This document shows, one piece after another, positions 1-11,385 of a DNA stretch of 64,000 bases (the stretch's first letter is position 1; each line of letters starts with the position of its first letter). Source of the DNA: Epiperipatus broadwayi. Its lineage: Eukaryota > Onychophora > Udeonychophora > Euonychophora > Peripatidae. The position numbers and the translations under genes are program-made. The DNA is taken from assembly GCA_028023455.1 (NCBI GenBank), contig JAQFVV010000153.1, positions 1,345,212 through 1,409,211 on the forward strand, read 5' to 3'. The notes under the pieces are model-generated. The model was not told the origin of the DNA. It saw only the letters and a program-made list of their open reading frames with translations, and made no database searches.

Positions 1-249
1 AATCTGTTTGGCACAGGGTGGCAGTACTGTGTGGAGAGTTTTGCCTTTGTTTTAATAATGAACAAGCTTAGAAAGATTAAAATCCAGATAATTATGAAAT
101 TATAATTGCCAATTTAAAAGAAATAGTGGAAAAAAACAGAAAAATTATTCACAAAGTTATATACCAAATGTCTAAATGATAAAAATGTATCACATGATTG
201 AAAGAATACAGTACCAATATTAATATTTAGAAAGATATTAAAAAGAATA
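1..249. other. AT-rich left edge
   Basis: No feature recognised. It runs directly into the LINE that follows and may be the decayed thumb-side or linker part of the same element, but no motif supports that. Confidence 0.4.
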
Positions 250-517
250 TTAGATATTATACACTTGCTATTTTTAACAATTCTATACAAAAAAATTACT
301 AAGATAATTACAACTCAGCAAACTTTGAATTTTAATAAAACAAAAAAACAAACTGTATTTAAAAGTGATTTTATCATGATGGATTATATCCAAGGGTTGA
401 GAGAATTTATAGAAAGGACTAATGAATATGATTTACTATTACACTTTGGATTTGTAGATTTTGAAAATGTATTTGATTCTATAAGCATTTTTCAATGATA
501 TAGCAAAAAATGCATAT

Positions 518-645
518 GACTTTATTGCTTGGGAGTTTATAAAAAGTTTGAGTGCCCCCCCCCCCCCTGAAAGTACCAGAATTGCCCATGAGACCTCCTG
601 ATCCCAAGCCAAATGCTCTATCAAGTATCCCAAACTGTGCAGGAT
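518..645 (-). mobile_element. tRNA-derived SINE (family T), inserted in LINE La
   Basis: Read on the minus strand, it begins with a tRNA-like head containing GATAGAGCATTTGGCTTGGG (D-arm and anticodon-arm-like) and a T-arm-like GGGCAATTCTGG. It ends with a tail reading CTTTTTATAAACTCCCAAGC then AATAAAG. The same tail closes the two SINE copies at 44480-44716, which defines the family. It interrupts the LINE reading frame between motifs A and B. A 13-base C run (555-567) lies between head and tail. The tRNA of origin is uncertain; the head recalls tRNA-Pro. Confidence 0.55.
555..567. repeat. C13 homopolymer
   Basis: This run of thirteen C (poly-G on the SINE sense strand) is an extreme outlier in an AT-rich window. 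It could be real expansion or a length-miscalled homopolymer. Confidence 0.9.
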
Positions 646-1649
646 TTCAGGGAATCAAACATTGGATCTTCAAGATATAGACCTATGTTATTGCTATATA
701 CTGAATAATACTCATTAAAATTCAACGATGGTTAGATTATATAGTAATATTGATAAGATTAAAATTGAAATGGGCGTGTGAAAGGGTGACTCAATATCTC
801 CAAACTTTTTATAGCAGTTTTGTAAGAAGTATTTTGCGGATTAAAATAGGAAGCTAGAATAGTAAAAGTAAATGGAGATTATTTAGTCATTTAGATTTTC
901 CAGATGATGTAATTGTTTTTGCAAATAATGCTTCGGGGCTTCAGGAAATGTTGCAAGAGATATCAGATGAATGTAAAAAAGTAAAGAGACTAAATTAATG
1001 TTCAATGGATTATAAAGATTGATAATGATGAATTAGAAGAAGTTAACAATTACAAATATCTTGGTCAAATTATTAATACAGGTGAAAACATAATGGATAA
1101 AATTAATCATAGAATTAAATATGGATGGAGTGCTTTTGGCAGAATATGTTTTTAAAAAAAGATTTTTAATAAATGTGTTTTTTTAATTGGACCCTAAGAG
1201 AAGAGCAATACAGAGACTTTAGACTACTCAATAAAATATGGAGATATATATGATAAAATTAAGAGGAATTGAAAACAAAATAAATGGGTTAGATATTAAA
1301 TAGGTGTTATCAGCATCATCAAAAAATTAAGCGACTGAAGTGGAGATGGGTTGGGCATATTGCTAGAAATGATGATAGTAGATGGACAGTTAAAATCTTA
1401 AATTAAATTCCAAGAGATTATAAAAGACCTAAAAAGAAACTAAATGGGTGATGAATGGATGAAATAATGAAATGTACTGGCATTATATGGAGAAAAAAGG
1501 CTAAAGATCAAAAAAACTGTATTAAAATTGGAGAAATCTTCATCTTGCAGTGGATCAATAATGATGGGAAATGATGATAATGATAAATATGTATGCAATG
1601 TTTTATAGGTAAGAATTAAAGAAATGTCTATATATATATTTGGAACCAA

Positions 1650-2954
1650 AAAATTATATATACTTTGATTTTAATAACTTCTACTTTACTTTTAATAAAT
1701 TATTCAATAGTTTTATAATAAAAAAAATGCCAAGTTAAAATAGCTTGCGAATGTGTGAGATGATTGATTCTTGACTTAAAATGAGGTACACAGCACCTGT
1801 AACATTTTTTGTTATATATATATGGTATACATGTAATAAATATAAAATATCTATAGGTAACTAGTCAGTTTCTCAGAAATTGAGTAACGATAACTCTCAT
1901 GCTTACACTTAAATTAATGAACATTTTAGTAATGAATTTATTTTATCTACGTTTTTTTTTTACTAGATTATACGTGCAAGCAATGACAAATAATGGAGTA
2001 CCATTAAAATTGTATTGTTGTCTTTTCAATGGATTGTTAAAATATTTTTGGTTTAAGTATAAGCATAATAATTGTAGAGATGTAATAAAATGAAATTAAA
2101 TCAGAAGATTACAGTAACGGTATGCTGTAGTTGATAAATAATGCTCTGATTTAATTATTAGTAAAAACAAAAAAAAAGGAATTTAGAAATAATCTTAGAA
2201 TGAGGCATTGTTGAAAAGTCGCTATTTACACAAAAACTATATAAATATATGATTACATATATTATAATTATATCTTTACAAACTTAACATTCATAACATA
2301 TAAATAAAGCATTAAAAACAAATCATGAGTTATTAATCATCTCATGAACTATTATTTAATAAAATTACAAATCAACTTAGAGTTAAAAATTAAAGAGATA
2401 ATATTGAGATCAGAAAAATCAAAGCCGCATAATAAAAAGAGTTCAAATAAGAAAAAAGCATTATATTTGATATACTATTTCAAAGTCCCATGTAATACAG
2501 AAACAATGATAATAAATTTCAGTAACCAATATGATATTCAAGTTGAGAGAATAAAAACAAAGTCAATGGGCTAACAGATTGAGTTACTGTAATCAAAACG
2601 GGAATGATTATCATTGATATTTATTATTATTGACATCAAATTTATAAAAGTTATAAAATATAATGAATGCCAGAACACTGAACTAGCTAAATTTTAACAA
2701 TTATTAATGATAGATTTGAACATCTTTATAAATTATTGTCTCATCAAGTAGATCTAGAAGAAATTGTTTAAATATACATTTTGTTAAAAGTAAAAGTAAA
2801 TAATTATTGTTATAGATGAATAAAATAGAAAAATTCAATGTATACTTTTAAAAATAAAATAAAAACCATGAAGCCTCTAGTATCATATATATTCCAAAAA
2901 TGTCATATTTAAATACAGATTATTGATCCAATAAGTAAATTTTATAAAGTATTA
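1650..2954. other. AT-rich DNA without recognised gene
   Basis: A 76-codon open frame at 2344-2574 (+) ends in VPCNTETMIINFSNQYDIQV, which faintly recalls the stretch between the RT and endonuclease of PLEs. The similarity is too weak to call. The rest shows simple AT-rich sequence with no repeat family I recognise. Confidence 0.5.
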
Positions 2955-3024
2955 TATAATAATCAGTGAATAATAATAAGTCTTTACAACAGCTATATAA
3001 TCAAATAATAATTTTATATTTAAA

Positions 3025-3062
3025 AAGCTTTTTTCAGCACCTGCTTGGTGCTCTTTTCAATT
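3025..3062 (-). ncRNA. PLE-1 hairpin-GAAA motif (hammerhead-like), arm 1
   Basis: On the minus strand: TTGAAAAGAGCACC, loop AAGC, AGGTGCT, then GAAAA. A strong stem (GCACC/GGTGC) followed by GAAA is the layout of hammerhead stem II plus the conserved GAAA box. The upstream CUGAUGA box is not intact (TTGAAAA). PLEs are reported in the literature to carry hammerhead ribozymes; the identity here is inferred. Confidence 0.35.
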
Positions 3063-3324
3063 GTTACAAATCTATTTAATGTTAACGAATCACCTGACAT
3101 AAAACCATCCAGTGTCCAATAATGGAATTAAAACAACAATAATAATATAAATAATTAAAACAAATTAAAAACCTCATACATAAATTGAATAATTACAAAA
3201 CAATTGATTATATCATAACAATATATCAAACAATATTACATGCATTTTTTATACAATTATATACATCATCTTATATAATTTTCTATTCATTTTTAATCAA
3301 CCAATTATTAACCAAATTTATAGA

Positions 3325-4740
3325 AGTCTTATAAATATTCATACAATTAGTCAAATTATTTCTAATATAATATGTTTCATATATTTGTCTTCTTTTTGGA
3401 TCATTGATGAAATTTAATTATTTAATACTTTTTGTAGCATCTATTCTATGGTCATATTTCAAATAGTGAATATATAATGCAGACCTATCATCTCTTATTT
3501 TAATAGCATTGTTATGTTTTTTGACTCTTACTTTTAATTGTTTTCCAGTATGTCCAAAGTAAATCATTTTACAAATTTTGCATGTAATTTTATATATAAT
3601 TTTTTTTGAACTTAAATCAACCCTTAACCTATAATTACCTATTAATTGATCATGATTTTTATTATTTGACCAGCCAATATTTATATTCTCATCAATATAA
3701 TTTTTATTATACCTTAAAGTATTATAAATCCTAGGATAATATGAAAGCTTAATCCATTTCTTACTTGATTCATTATTACCATTATCAATATCATCATTAT
3801 TCACAAAAATTTTATCATCTACAATGGATTTTTTAGAAGTGAAAAATATATTGCTAATAGTTTTAGGATTATATTCATAATCTTTATATAATTTAATGAA
3901 TTGACTCTTTTGTAACTGAGCTACACTTTTATCTATATTATATTTATCATTCCTATATTTAAAATTTTTAATAACTGCTAATTTTTGTACCCATGCTTGT
4001 TGTGAATCTATATGAATATTTTTTCTAAATTTATGTTCTTTAATAAAATGTTTTAAAGTAATTTTATTATTGTTATATATATTAATTTCTATATCTAAAT
4101 ATTTAATCTTATCTTCAAATTCTACTTTAGTAAATTTAATTTCATATATATTATTATTAAACTCATTATAAATATTATTCATTACTCTTTTATTACCAAT
4201 AATTAAAATATCATTAACATATCTAGAATAATGTATTATATCTTGACTAATCACCTTTTTTTAAATTACAATATTTTCTAAGTCATTTATAAATATTGAT
4301 GAAATTAAGCCACTAATTGCACAACCCATAACCCATCCCTCATTTATATTCCAAAATTCATTATTATATTTAAAATATAAACTATTTGTGTATTAATTTT
4401 AAATTCTCTTCAATAATATTTATTATGTTTATATCATTTATGTACTTACTTAATTTTTTTATTAATATATCTATACTTTTAAGTCTTGGAATATAATACT
4501 TGGATACATTTTTGTCAATATCCATTGAAAAAATACTTTGATTCCTATTTAATTTTATACTACTTAATTTATCAATAATACAATCTGCATTTTTTATAGA
4601 ATATTCACCATGTCCTAAAATACTTTCTATCTATTTATTTATATACTTATAAAACTTTTGTAAAATAAAATTACTGAAGTTAAACAACAGCCTCAAGCAG
4701 TTATTTTTATGAGTTTTAACCTTCGTAAAAATATATGGAT
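3325..4740 (-). pseudogene. PLE-1 reverse transcriptase plus GIY-YIG endonuclease (broken)
   Basis: Order from the N-terminal side: KVKTHKNN and FNFSNF (early RT motif around THK..NCPLRP), GHGEYSIKNADCIID, FSMDIDKNVSKYYIPRLKS (motif A), NNEFWNINEGWVMGCAISG (motif B), then after an in-frame stop YSRYVNDILIIGN (motif C, normally YxDD, here VND) and IKYLDIEI. After a linker comes the GIY-YIG nuclease: IIYKITCKICKMIYFGHTG, with the CxxC typical of PLE nucleases, and RVKKHNNA. The longest open stretch is 278 codons (3418-4254). Damage: a TAA between the motif B and C parts near 4264, a one-base frameshift near 4390, a TAG near 4630, and a substitution to TAA at 3418 that cuts off the C terminus. 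The N-terminal part upstream of the RT is absent. Best match is the PLE superfamily; the clade is not determined. Confidence 0.85.
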
Positions 4741-4768
4741 TTTCATAAGAAAATAATTAAAGATAAGA

Positions 4769-4966
4769 GCCAAAGAACATAACAATTCTACTAAAAGAAG
4801 AGATGATAGATCTGCATTATATACTCACTACTTGAAATATGGCCATAGAATAGATGCTACAAAAAGTATTAAATATTTAAATTTCATCAAAGCTCCAAAA
4901 AGAAGACAAATATATGAAACATATTATATTAAAAATAATTTGACTAAATTGTATGAATATTTATAA
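4769..4966 (+). pseudogene. PLE-1 GIY-YIG C terminus, inverted copy (intact end)
   Basis: A 65-codon open segment ends in a natural TAA. It starts within the nuclease helix (AKEHNNSTKRRDD) and continues DRSALYTHYLKYGHRIDATK and RRQIYETYYIKNNLTKL. It is the inverted duplicate of the nuclease end at 3325-3530 (minus). Here the codon after KSIK is TAT (Tyr), where the other arm has TAA, so this arm preserves the original C terminus. There is no start codon and no catalytic GIY or YIG motif, so it is a passive fragment. Confidence 0.75.
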
Positions 4967-5228
4967 GATTTCTACAAATTTGGTTAATAATTGGTTGATT
5001 AAAAGTTAATGAAAAATTATATAAGATGATATATGTAATTGTATAAAAAAATTGCATGTAATATTATTTGATATATTGTTATGATATAGTTAGTTGTTTT
5101 GTAATTATTCAATTTATGTGGGGGGGGTATTCGTTTTAATTATTTATATTATTATTGTTGTTTTAATTCCATTATTGGACACTGGATGGTTTTATATCAG
5201 GTGATTCGTTAATGTTAAATAGATTTGT

Positions 5229-5266
5229 AACATTTGAAAAGAGCACCAAAGCAGGTGCAGAAAAAA
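5229..5266 (+). ncRNA. PLE-1 hairpin-GAAA motif (hammerhead-like), arm 2
   Basis: Inverted duplicate of the motif at 3025-3062: TTTGAAAAGAGCACC, loop, GCAGGTGC, then AGAAAA. One base is gained in the loop and the base after the stem differs, so the two arms have diverged separately. Confidence 0.35.
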
Positions 5267-5379
5267 GCTTTTTATGTATAAAATTATTATTTGATTATAT
5301 AGCTGTTGTAAAGAATTATTATTATTTTCTGATTATTATTTTGTGGAAGAGCAGCATAAAGATTTTTACTCTTTTCCAA

Positions 5380-5418
5380 TTTATATATATATATATATAT
5401 ATTGGAGTATTACAAAAT

Positions 5419-5462
<44 letters not shown>
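5380..5462. repeat. (TA)n microsatellite, two blocks
   Basis: Two TA runs (about 5383-5402 and 5422-5462) are separated by a short spacer. A GTAATACTG/TATTACAAAATT-like symmetry flanks the second run (5404-5480), so it could extrude as a hairpin. A long open frame (5212-5532) across it is mainly poly-(IY) and is not a gene. Confidence 0.85.
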
Positions 5463-5468
<6 letters not shown>

Positions 5469-5551
5469 TTGTAATACTGTTTATCAGTGGATTTTTGAAT
5501 CACAATACTCATATTTTTCTAATATTAATTAAAATTCATTTAAATAGATTA

Positions 5552-5825
5552 TGTAATTTAATACACTATACAGGCTTACACACACCTGCACATATATAAT
5601 GTAATATATGAGAGATTCGAACTCAGACTTTCAGACCACTCTCAACTCTTCATGCCATCTCATATTCTGACCCACCTGGTCACACCCATGTTGAAAAGAT
5701 AAATAATCACCAATATACATATTTCATGCTAAACCAGCAATCTTCAGTTGGTCCAGATTACTATCTCCACACATATATGCGATCAATGCTCAGCTTTACA
5801 TTAAGAGCTTCATACTTATGTAAAT
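5552..5825 (-). mobile_element. Family A interspersed repeat, copy 1
   Basis: Family A has at least eleven copies in this window. Its sense strand ends with AAAGTCTGAGTTCGAATC, a good match to a pol III B box (GTTCGANNC), followed by a TATATTACAT stretch and, at this copy, a GCAGG...AAGCCTGTAT end. Upstream come the conserved CAACTGATGATTGCTGG, TTTAGCATGAAATACG and GATTATTTATCTTTTCAACA blocks. This copy is minus-strand, with B-box complement at 5611-5632. I do not recognise it as a named family. Confidence 0.7.
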
Positions 5826-7317
5826 AACTTTTTTTTTTCAAAATTTTGTTAAAAAATTTTTAATTACCAAAATATTAATGAATTATTCTATTGATTAGAG
5901 TGTGAACCAAAAAATCTCTTAATATTTCAAAAACAAATTAATTTGGCTTGTAAATTACAGAAAAACAAAATTGTTACAGAGATGATTAACTTTATATATA
6001 AAGAAATAGAAACTCGTTAGTTCATTCTCACTCTGTACTTATATTTTCTAAATAAATCAATAATGAATATATGGTTGGTAGATAAACCGAAATGTCATTC
6101 AAACAAAGCTAGAAAAATTTTTAGATGAAAACTCACCAGTAAAAGGCACTGAACTAACATTAAAATATCAAATGAAAGTTATGGGTAATAAACATATTCA
6201 GCATGAATATCATCATCAACATGAAATGTAAACTTCAAACTGTATTTGAGTCTGAAGCCTGATTTCAAAATATGCTTTCTAGTGAGGAGAGATGGAGCTT
6301 AAGCCAAACTAAAGCTTTACACACACATTGTCCATTTATGTATGACAATGAATGATATGAACCACAAATTCATTATCTAAAATAAAAGCATCTGAGATAA
6401 GGATAACAAGTAAAAGTTAACTTTAAAATATTGCATTGAAATGACACTTTTTACTATTGATTAAAAAAAATACCTAAAGAATTAAAATGCAGAAAACATT
6501 AGAAGTTATACTAGTATTTTAAAGACCGAATATAATTTTTGTATTTTTGATGTTTTTTTAATTAATGATATTTATATGACTTTTGGCAAGTGAACAAACT
6601 CACTTTTTTTTTATTGTTTATGTTTTGAATTGAGTAAATGTTAATAATTTCTTTTTTTAAAAAAAAAACTAGACTTAAACTGCTTAATTTAAGATACATC
6701 ACCAAAGTCTGCTTATTGGTAGATAATTAGTTATTAAATTTGAAGAAAATATAAATGCAAAAGTTTACGCTTGCATTTTTATACTTTTTTTTTAAAATTA
6801 ATTATTATTATTTACTTATGTAAATTGGTAAAATTATTTCTTTATTTGAGAATTTGATTTGTTTCACAACCTACATTCTTTAATAAGGTTTAGATATTAA
6901 TTTTTCATGTAAAAGAAAATCCAAATCTCTGTACTAAAACATATTGTTAAACGCAATATATCAAAATTAAGATATTATTAATTATTTTTTTTTAAAAATC
7001 TGTTTTTCTGTAAAAGTTTAAAAGATGGTGCTCTTTGATATAAAATATATTTGTCTCAGTAAATAAATGAGGCTAATTTTCATTAATCAATCTCTTTGTG
7101 TGCAGTAGTAAAAATTAAATGATGAATATTATTGTTAAAGAAATATAACCAGTTCATCATCACATCCTAATTATTACTTGTATTTCGATGATTCTGTCAA
7201 AAATTTAGCTGCTGGTTAATATTGTTAAATAAATATGAATATAGGAAGAATAAAATATTTTCATTATAGAATGGTCATTCAGTAAAATGGACATGTTACA
7301 TAACCAATAGCCTCATT
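5826..7317. other. AT-rich DNA, nothing recognised
   Basis: Many A or T homopolymers are present (for example 6650-6670). I see no coding motif, tRNA-like box or repeat family. Confidence 0.5.
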
Positions 7318-7319
7318 CT

Positions 7320-7722
<403 letters not shown>

Positions 7723-9426
7723 CTCTTAATTTATCTGTATTTTAAATCCATTATAACATGATTATCTACCAATGTAAAAATCCAAAACCATATTCTCTCA
7801 CTACATATATACTTCATAAATTAACTGCTATTTTTTTTAGATAAGATAAGATTGAAATACTTGTAACATCATATTATATAAAAATGTATTTGTATATATA
7901 TATGTAACTTATTATATAAAAATGTATTTGTATATATATATGTACTTACTAGAAAAATGTTTTATATTAAACATCAAATAGTTTAAACATGTGAAAACTA
8001 TTAAACTATTAATACAAAAGCTGCAGTTCCTTTGTTGTGATAATGTAAGCTTTACCTCTGTTCTTTTCTTACAAAATTATATACATTATATTTTTAAAAT
8101 TTTAACCAACTCCTTGATCATCTGTTTGCAGACATGGTAACTTTATTTCTATGTTTTGTCCATATTAATCTCCCACTCGAGTATATAAATCTTAAGGCCT
8201 AAAATTAATCGAACTTTTGATTTTTAACTTTAAAAATTGTAAAAATATTTTATTTATTCATAAAAATAATTATATATTAGCAAGTTTGAAATCTAGCAGT
8301 ATACCTTGTTAATTGTTAAAAGTATTTAACAAAGATGAATCATGTAACTATAAAGCAACATTAAATGACAATAATTAAAAATTATTTTTGTGTGTAGTTT
8401 TTTTAAAATGCTTAAGTGTTTAAAAAATGTAATTTGATTTATAAATTTTTAACTTAAAAATATGTTATTTAAAATGTAAAATATACTTTTGCATGTATTA
8501 AAAAGACTTGATGAAATATTTAACTTACCAGCATTTTTAAAAATAAATCTTGCCAGTAAACCTCAAACAGTAAAGATAAATATTGGCTCCGTACCTGTAG
8601 AAATATGATAGTTCTCTGACACTAACCATATTGCGATTAATTATATGCTTTGTTTTTACAGTTTTGCAATCATCAATTTATTTCCTTGACTTCTGAATTA
8701 ACTTGAGCCCTTTACTCTCCAGCTGGTAATGATTATATATTCACTTATTGATCAATACTGGATATCTAACTGGATTGAAAATAACAAAAAACCGATTAAT
8801 TCTTTTTATGATCTGGACAAATTACCAAAGTTTGTTTGACCCAGACAAAACATCCAGATTAAAAACAAGTTAAGAAAATGTCACATAAAACTTGTCTTAA
8901 AAATGTTCACTATAAATATATTTGAAAGTATGAAGAACACTATAATATATGAAGTTAAATTTTGGAATATTTACACAATTTTGCATATTCTTTCTGATAT
9001 GTGATCCACATCCAAGCTAGCTATTACTGTTTAATACTGCTCACTAAATGGTATTAAGTTGATTTAGCTGAAAGATATAGAAATCAATATTTTTCTCCAT
9101 AAGAAAAATCAACGTCTTGCATTTGGTTAGTTTGATGAAAATTATATGAAAGTGTTGGCAATTCCTTTATCGTATAGTGAAGAACTTAAGACTATTGTTT
9201 TACATTATTAAGAGTGATGCAATTTTGTTGATGAAAAGAAGTTTATCTACTAATTGAAAACATAATGTCAGTAAAACTAATTGCAAATTATTTAATTATT
9301 CAAAGATTTATTTATTCATCAATAATAACATTCAAAGCCTTTTAGTGTAATAGGTGTATTGTACTAAGAAAAATAGACAAATCATTTGAAAATTATTTTA
9401 AATAGATTACAAAAACTAATTTGTTA
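7723..9426. other. AT-rich DNA with a short tandem duplication
   Basis: The only structure seen is a tandem pair of about 39 bp at 7872-7947 (unit begins ATTATATAAAAATGTATTTG). The remainder shows no coding signature or recognised repeat. Confidence 0.5.
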
Positions 9427-9523
9427 ATTGTTAGTGGCATATGGTTAGCATAGCTGCCTTCCAAGAAGCTGGCCCAGGTTTGCTTCCCGGTAAACGCATT
9501 TGACAATGTGAAAAAAAAAAAAA
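9427..9523 (+). mobile_element. tRNA-Gly(TCC)-derived SINE or tRNA pseudogene
   Basis: The core GGTTAGCATAGCTGCCTTCC then AAG matches the D-arm and anticodon arm of animal tRNA-Gly with anticodon TCC. T-arm-like GGTTTGCTTCCCGG and an acceptor-like TAAACGCA follow. The 5' acceptor half no longer pairs. A short tail (TTTGACAATGTG) and an A13 run (9511-9523) follow, as expected of a retroposed copy. Box B is damaged (GGTTTGCTTCC), so pol III activity is unlikely. Confidence 0.6.
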
Positions 9524-10330
9524 GTAAAAATGAGTGAAATAAAAAAAAATTTTAAAAATGTTAAAATTAAATTATTTGGCTACACTAATATTTATTTAAT
9601 TAATGAAATTCAATTACTGTTAAAATTTAAATACATTAGGGGTCCCTGTGCAATATTCTTAATTGTTGTATGCTTACAAACAGCTAAAATTCTTTACTCA
9701 GTCTTCAAAAATTTAATTATTAAATATTTACAAGAGGAAATTTTTTTTTTAATTTAATGCAAAATTATAAAAATTTAACAATCCATAATTGATAAAAAAT
9801 TTAAATTAATAAAAAATTATATCATAACCAATGTTAATGTAATTCATTCCTTGTGCAATATTTTTAATTGTTGTAGGCTTACAAATAAGTAAGTTTAATT
9901 TAAAATTATTCAGTACTCACATAATATCAGCAATAGATAAAGAATATTAGAATGTTTTCTTAGCAATCTACATTGCAGTTTTTTATTAATTAAATGAAGT
10001 TGATGTATGATTCAATCCACATCTAATTATTATGGTCTATTTCTTTTGGAATCCACTTCTGTATCTTGCAAATTAGCAAGTGGTAACAACTTATAAACGT
10101 TACAACCTATGCATCTAATAAATTCTTCTGTTTTAAACATCTTTAAATTTACTTCAGAGTCATATTTTATAGCATATATCTAGATATTGAGGTTGATAAA
10201 ACAATTATTACCATTGAATGTAGGTAGTTTTTACTTGTTACTTTTTAAAACTCAGCCTATTATTTTTCATGCCCAAACATCACATAATCTCTAATAGCAA
10301 ATACCCATTTAAATATTTGAAGAAGTTTTA
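9524..10330. other. AT-rich DNA with a dispersed 40-bp repeat
   Basis: About 40 bp at 9641-9680 (CCCTGTGCAATATTCTTAAT...) recurs at 9848-9886 with few changes, about 200 bp apart in the same orientation. Its origin is unknown. The 75-codon frame at 9530-9757 is AT-rich and shows no motif. Confidence 0.5.
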
Positions 10331-10610
10331 CCTAAAACAAAAATAATAATAATTATTATTAAGTAAATAAGCATTTATTTTTATATAACGCTATGCATAC
10401 AATTGTATACATTCAAAGATCAGCCTTTCAAGCTAATTGTGCATCCGTCTTCTGCGAGTGTTAAATAATAAATGAATACTTCACTCTACAATACAAGATA
10501 TGCATAAATACTATATCTTGTATTGTAGAGTGAAGTATTCATTTATTATTTAACACTCGCAGAAGACGCATGCACAATTACCTAAAACAAAAATAATAAT
10601 AATTATTATT
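10331..10610. repeat. Near-perfect palindrome bracketed by a ~30-bp direct repeat
   Basis: Arms 10434-10500 and 10514-10580 are reverse complements over 67 bp with about one mismatch, around a 13-base loop. The pair is bracketed by direct copies of ACCTAAAACAAAAATAATAA..., at 10330-10361 and 10580-10611. This could be a foldback insertion with a long target duplication, a replication template-switch product, or an assembly artefact. Confidence 0.85.
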
Positions 10611-10814
10611 ATATTGCCAATTTTTTAGAAGGTCATAAGATGTTTAAGCACCAAAATAATAGGCTAAACATAATAATACTAAGATTTTGTTTGAAATCAA
10701 TACAAATAATCTTAGCTTTTAAATTTGCAGTTATTACCATTATGATTAAACTATTAAATATTCTTTATTAGATATCAATTACATTGAAAATTTTGCTATG
10801 ATTAAATCTTTGTA

Positions 10815-11055
10815 TCATTAATTACAATATTAATAGTATGCTATATAATGAGCATTCCAATAGCTCTTAAGAAGCTTTTCAGAATATTCCTATCCTCAGA
10901 CCATTTTCTATCTCTGATTTTTGTCAGTGAGGTGGTAGGATAATCAAGCATTAGATTTAAAATGCCAAGTCAAGCCCAGAACTTTATCTAATGTTTAATT
11001 ATTAAGTAGAAAATCTGAAATTTTCAGACATCCATACATCTTCAAATCCAGCTAT
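10815..11055 (+). mobile_element. Family B repeat, copy 1
   Basis: It shares with 11151-11385 the blocks CCAATAGCTCTTAAGAAGCT, TTTTCAGAATAT, CATTAGATTTAAAAT and TTTTCAGACATCCATA, in the same order and orientation. This gives two direct copies about 340 bp apart. No coding capacity. Confidence 0.7.
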
Positions 11056-11150
11056 CTAACTTAAATAGCCATATGGGACTGAACTACACCATAGCTTTAG
11101 CAATATAAAATCACAAAAGCATTAAGAGAAATAACAATAATTGCAATGAA

Positions 11151-11385
11151 ATCAAGTCATATATCATGTGACTTAATTTAATAAGTTTGTATTACAAATG
11201 TTATATAAAGATCTTGCCAATAACTCTTAACAAGCTTTTCAGAATATCCCAATTCTCAGACCAGTTTCTAGCTCTGGCTTTTGCATTAGATTTAAAATAC
11301 CAGGCCAAATCTAGCACTTTACCTAATGTTTAACTATGAAGTAGAAAATCTTAAGTTTTCAGACATCCATATGTCTTCAATTAAT
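11151..11385 (+). mobile_element. Family B repeat, copy 2
   Basis: It begins with AAGTCATATATCATGTGACT, a start shared with copies at 12290 and 53890, then AATAACTCTTAACAAGCTTT and the same middle and end as copy 1. The shared start defines the left end of the family. Confidence 0.7.

Larger units (their letters stand above)
250..1640 (+). pseudogene. LINE family La, reverse transcriptase domain, decayed
   Basis: This is a fragment of a non-LTR retrotransposon polyprotein, the part that copies element RNA into DNA at the target. Open pieces in shifting frames resemble the common invertebrate endonuclease-reverse transcriptase: LYKKITKIITTQQTLNF, then an M-D-Y-I-Q-G-L-R-E-F-I-E-R-T-N-E-Y block and GFVDFENVFDSI (motif A, normally DxxKAFDS). 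After the SINE interruption the frame resumes with EMG..KGDSISPKLF (motif B), DFPDDVIVFANN (motif C, normally FADD) and LEEVNNYKYLGQIINTG followed by KINHRIKYGWSAFGRI. The 3' part (from about 1330) has the W-G-H-I-A-R-like tail. The catalytic DD of motif C is lost (AN), and many stops and frameshifts are present. No 5' endonuclease is visible. Copies of the same family lie at 43165-44050 and 47560-50130. Confidence 0.75.
2955..5340 (-). mobile_element. PLE-1: Penelope-like retroelement in foldback form
   Basis: A minus-strand element (3' end at about 2955, reverse transcriptase reaching about 4740) is followed directly by an inverted plus-strand copy of its last ~580 bp (about 4748-5340). The arms 2955-3548 and 4748-5340 are reverse complements over the endonuclease C terminus and the whole 3' untranslated region, with scattered substitutions and small indels. 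The unique spacer (3549-4747) holds the RT. PLEs are known to occur as partial tandem and inverted copies. No target-site duplication was found. A hairpin-GAAA motif resembling a hammerhead core is present in both arms. Confidence 0.8.

Noticed and set aside
5212-5532. 106-codon open frame across PLE-1 arm 2 and a TA run
   Set aside because: It starts in the PLE untranslated region and is mostly (IY)n from the microsatellite.
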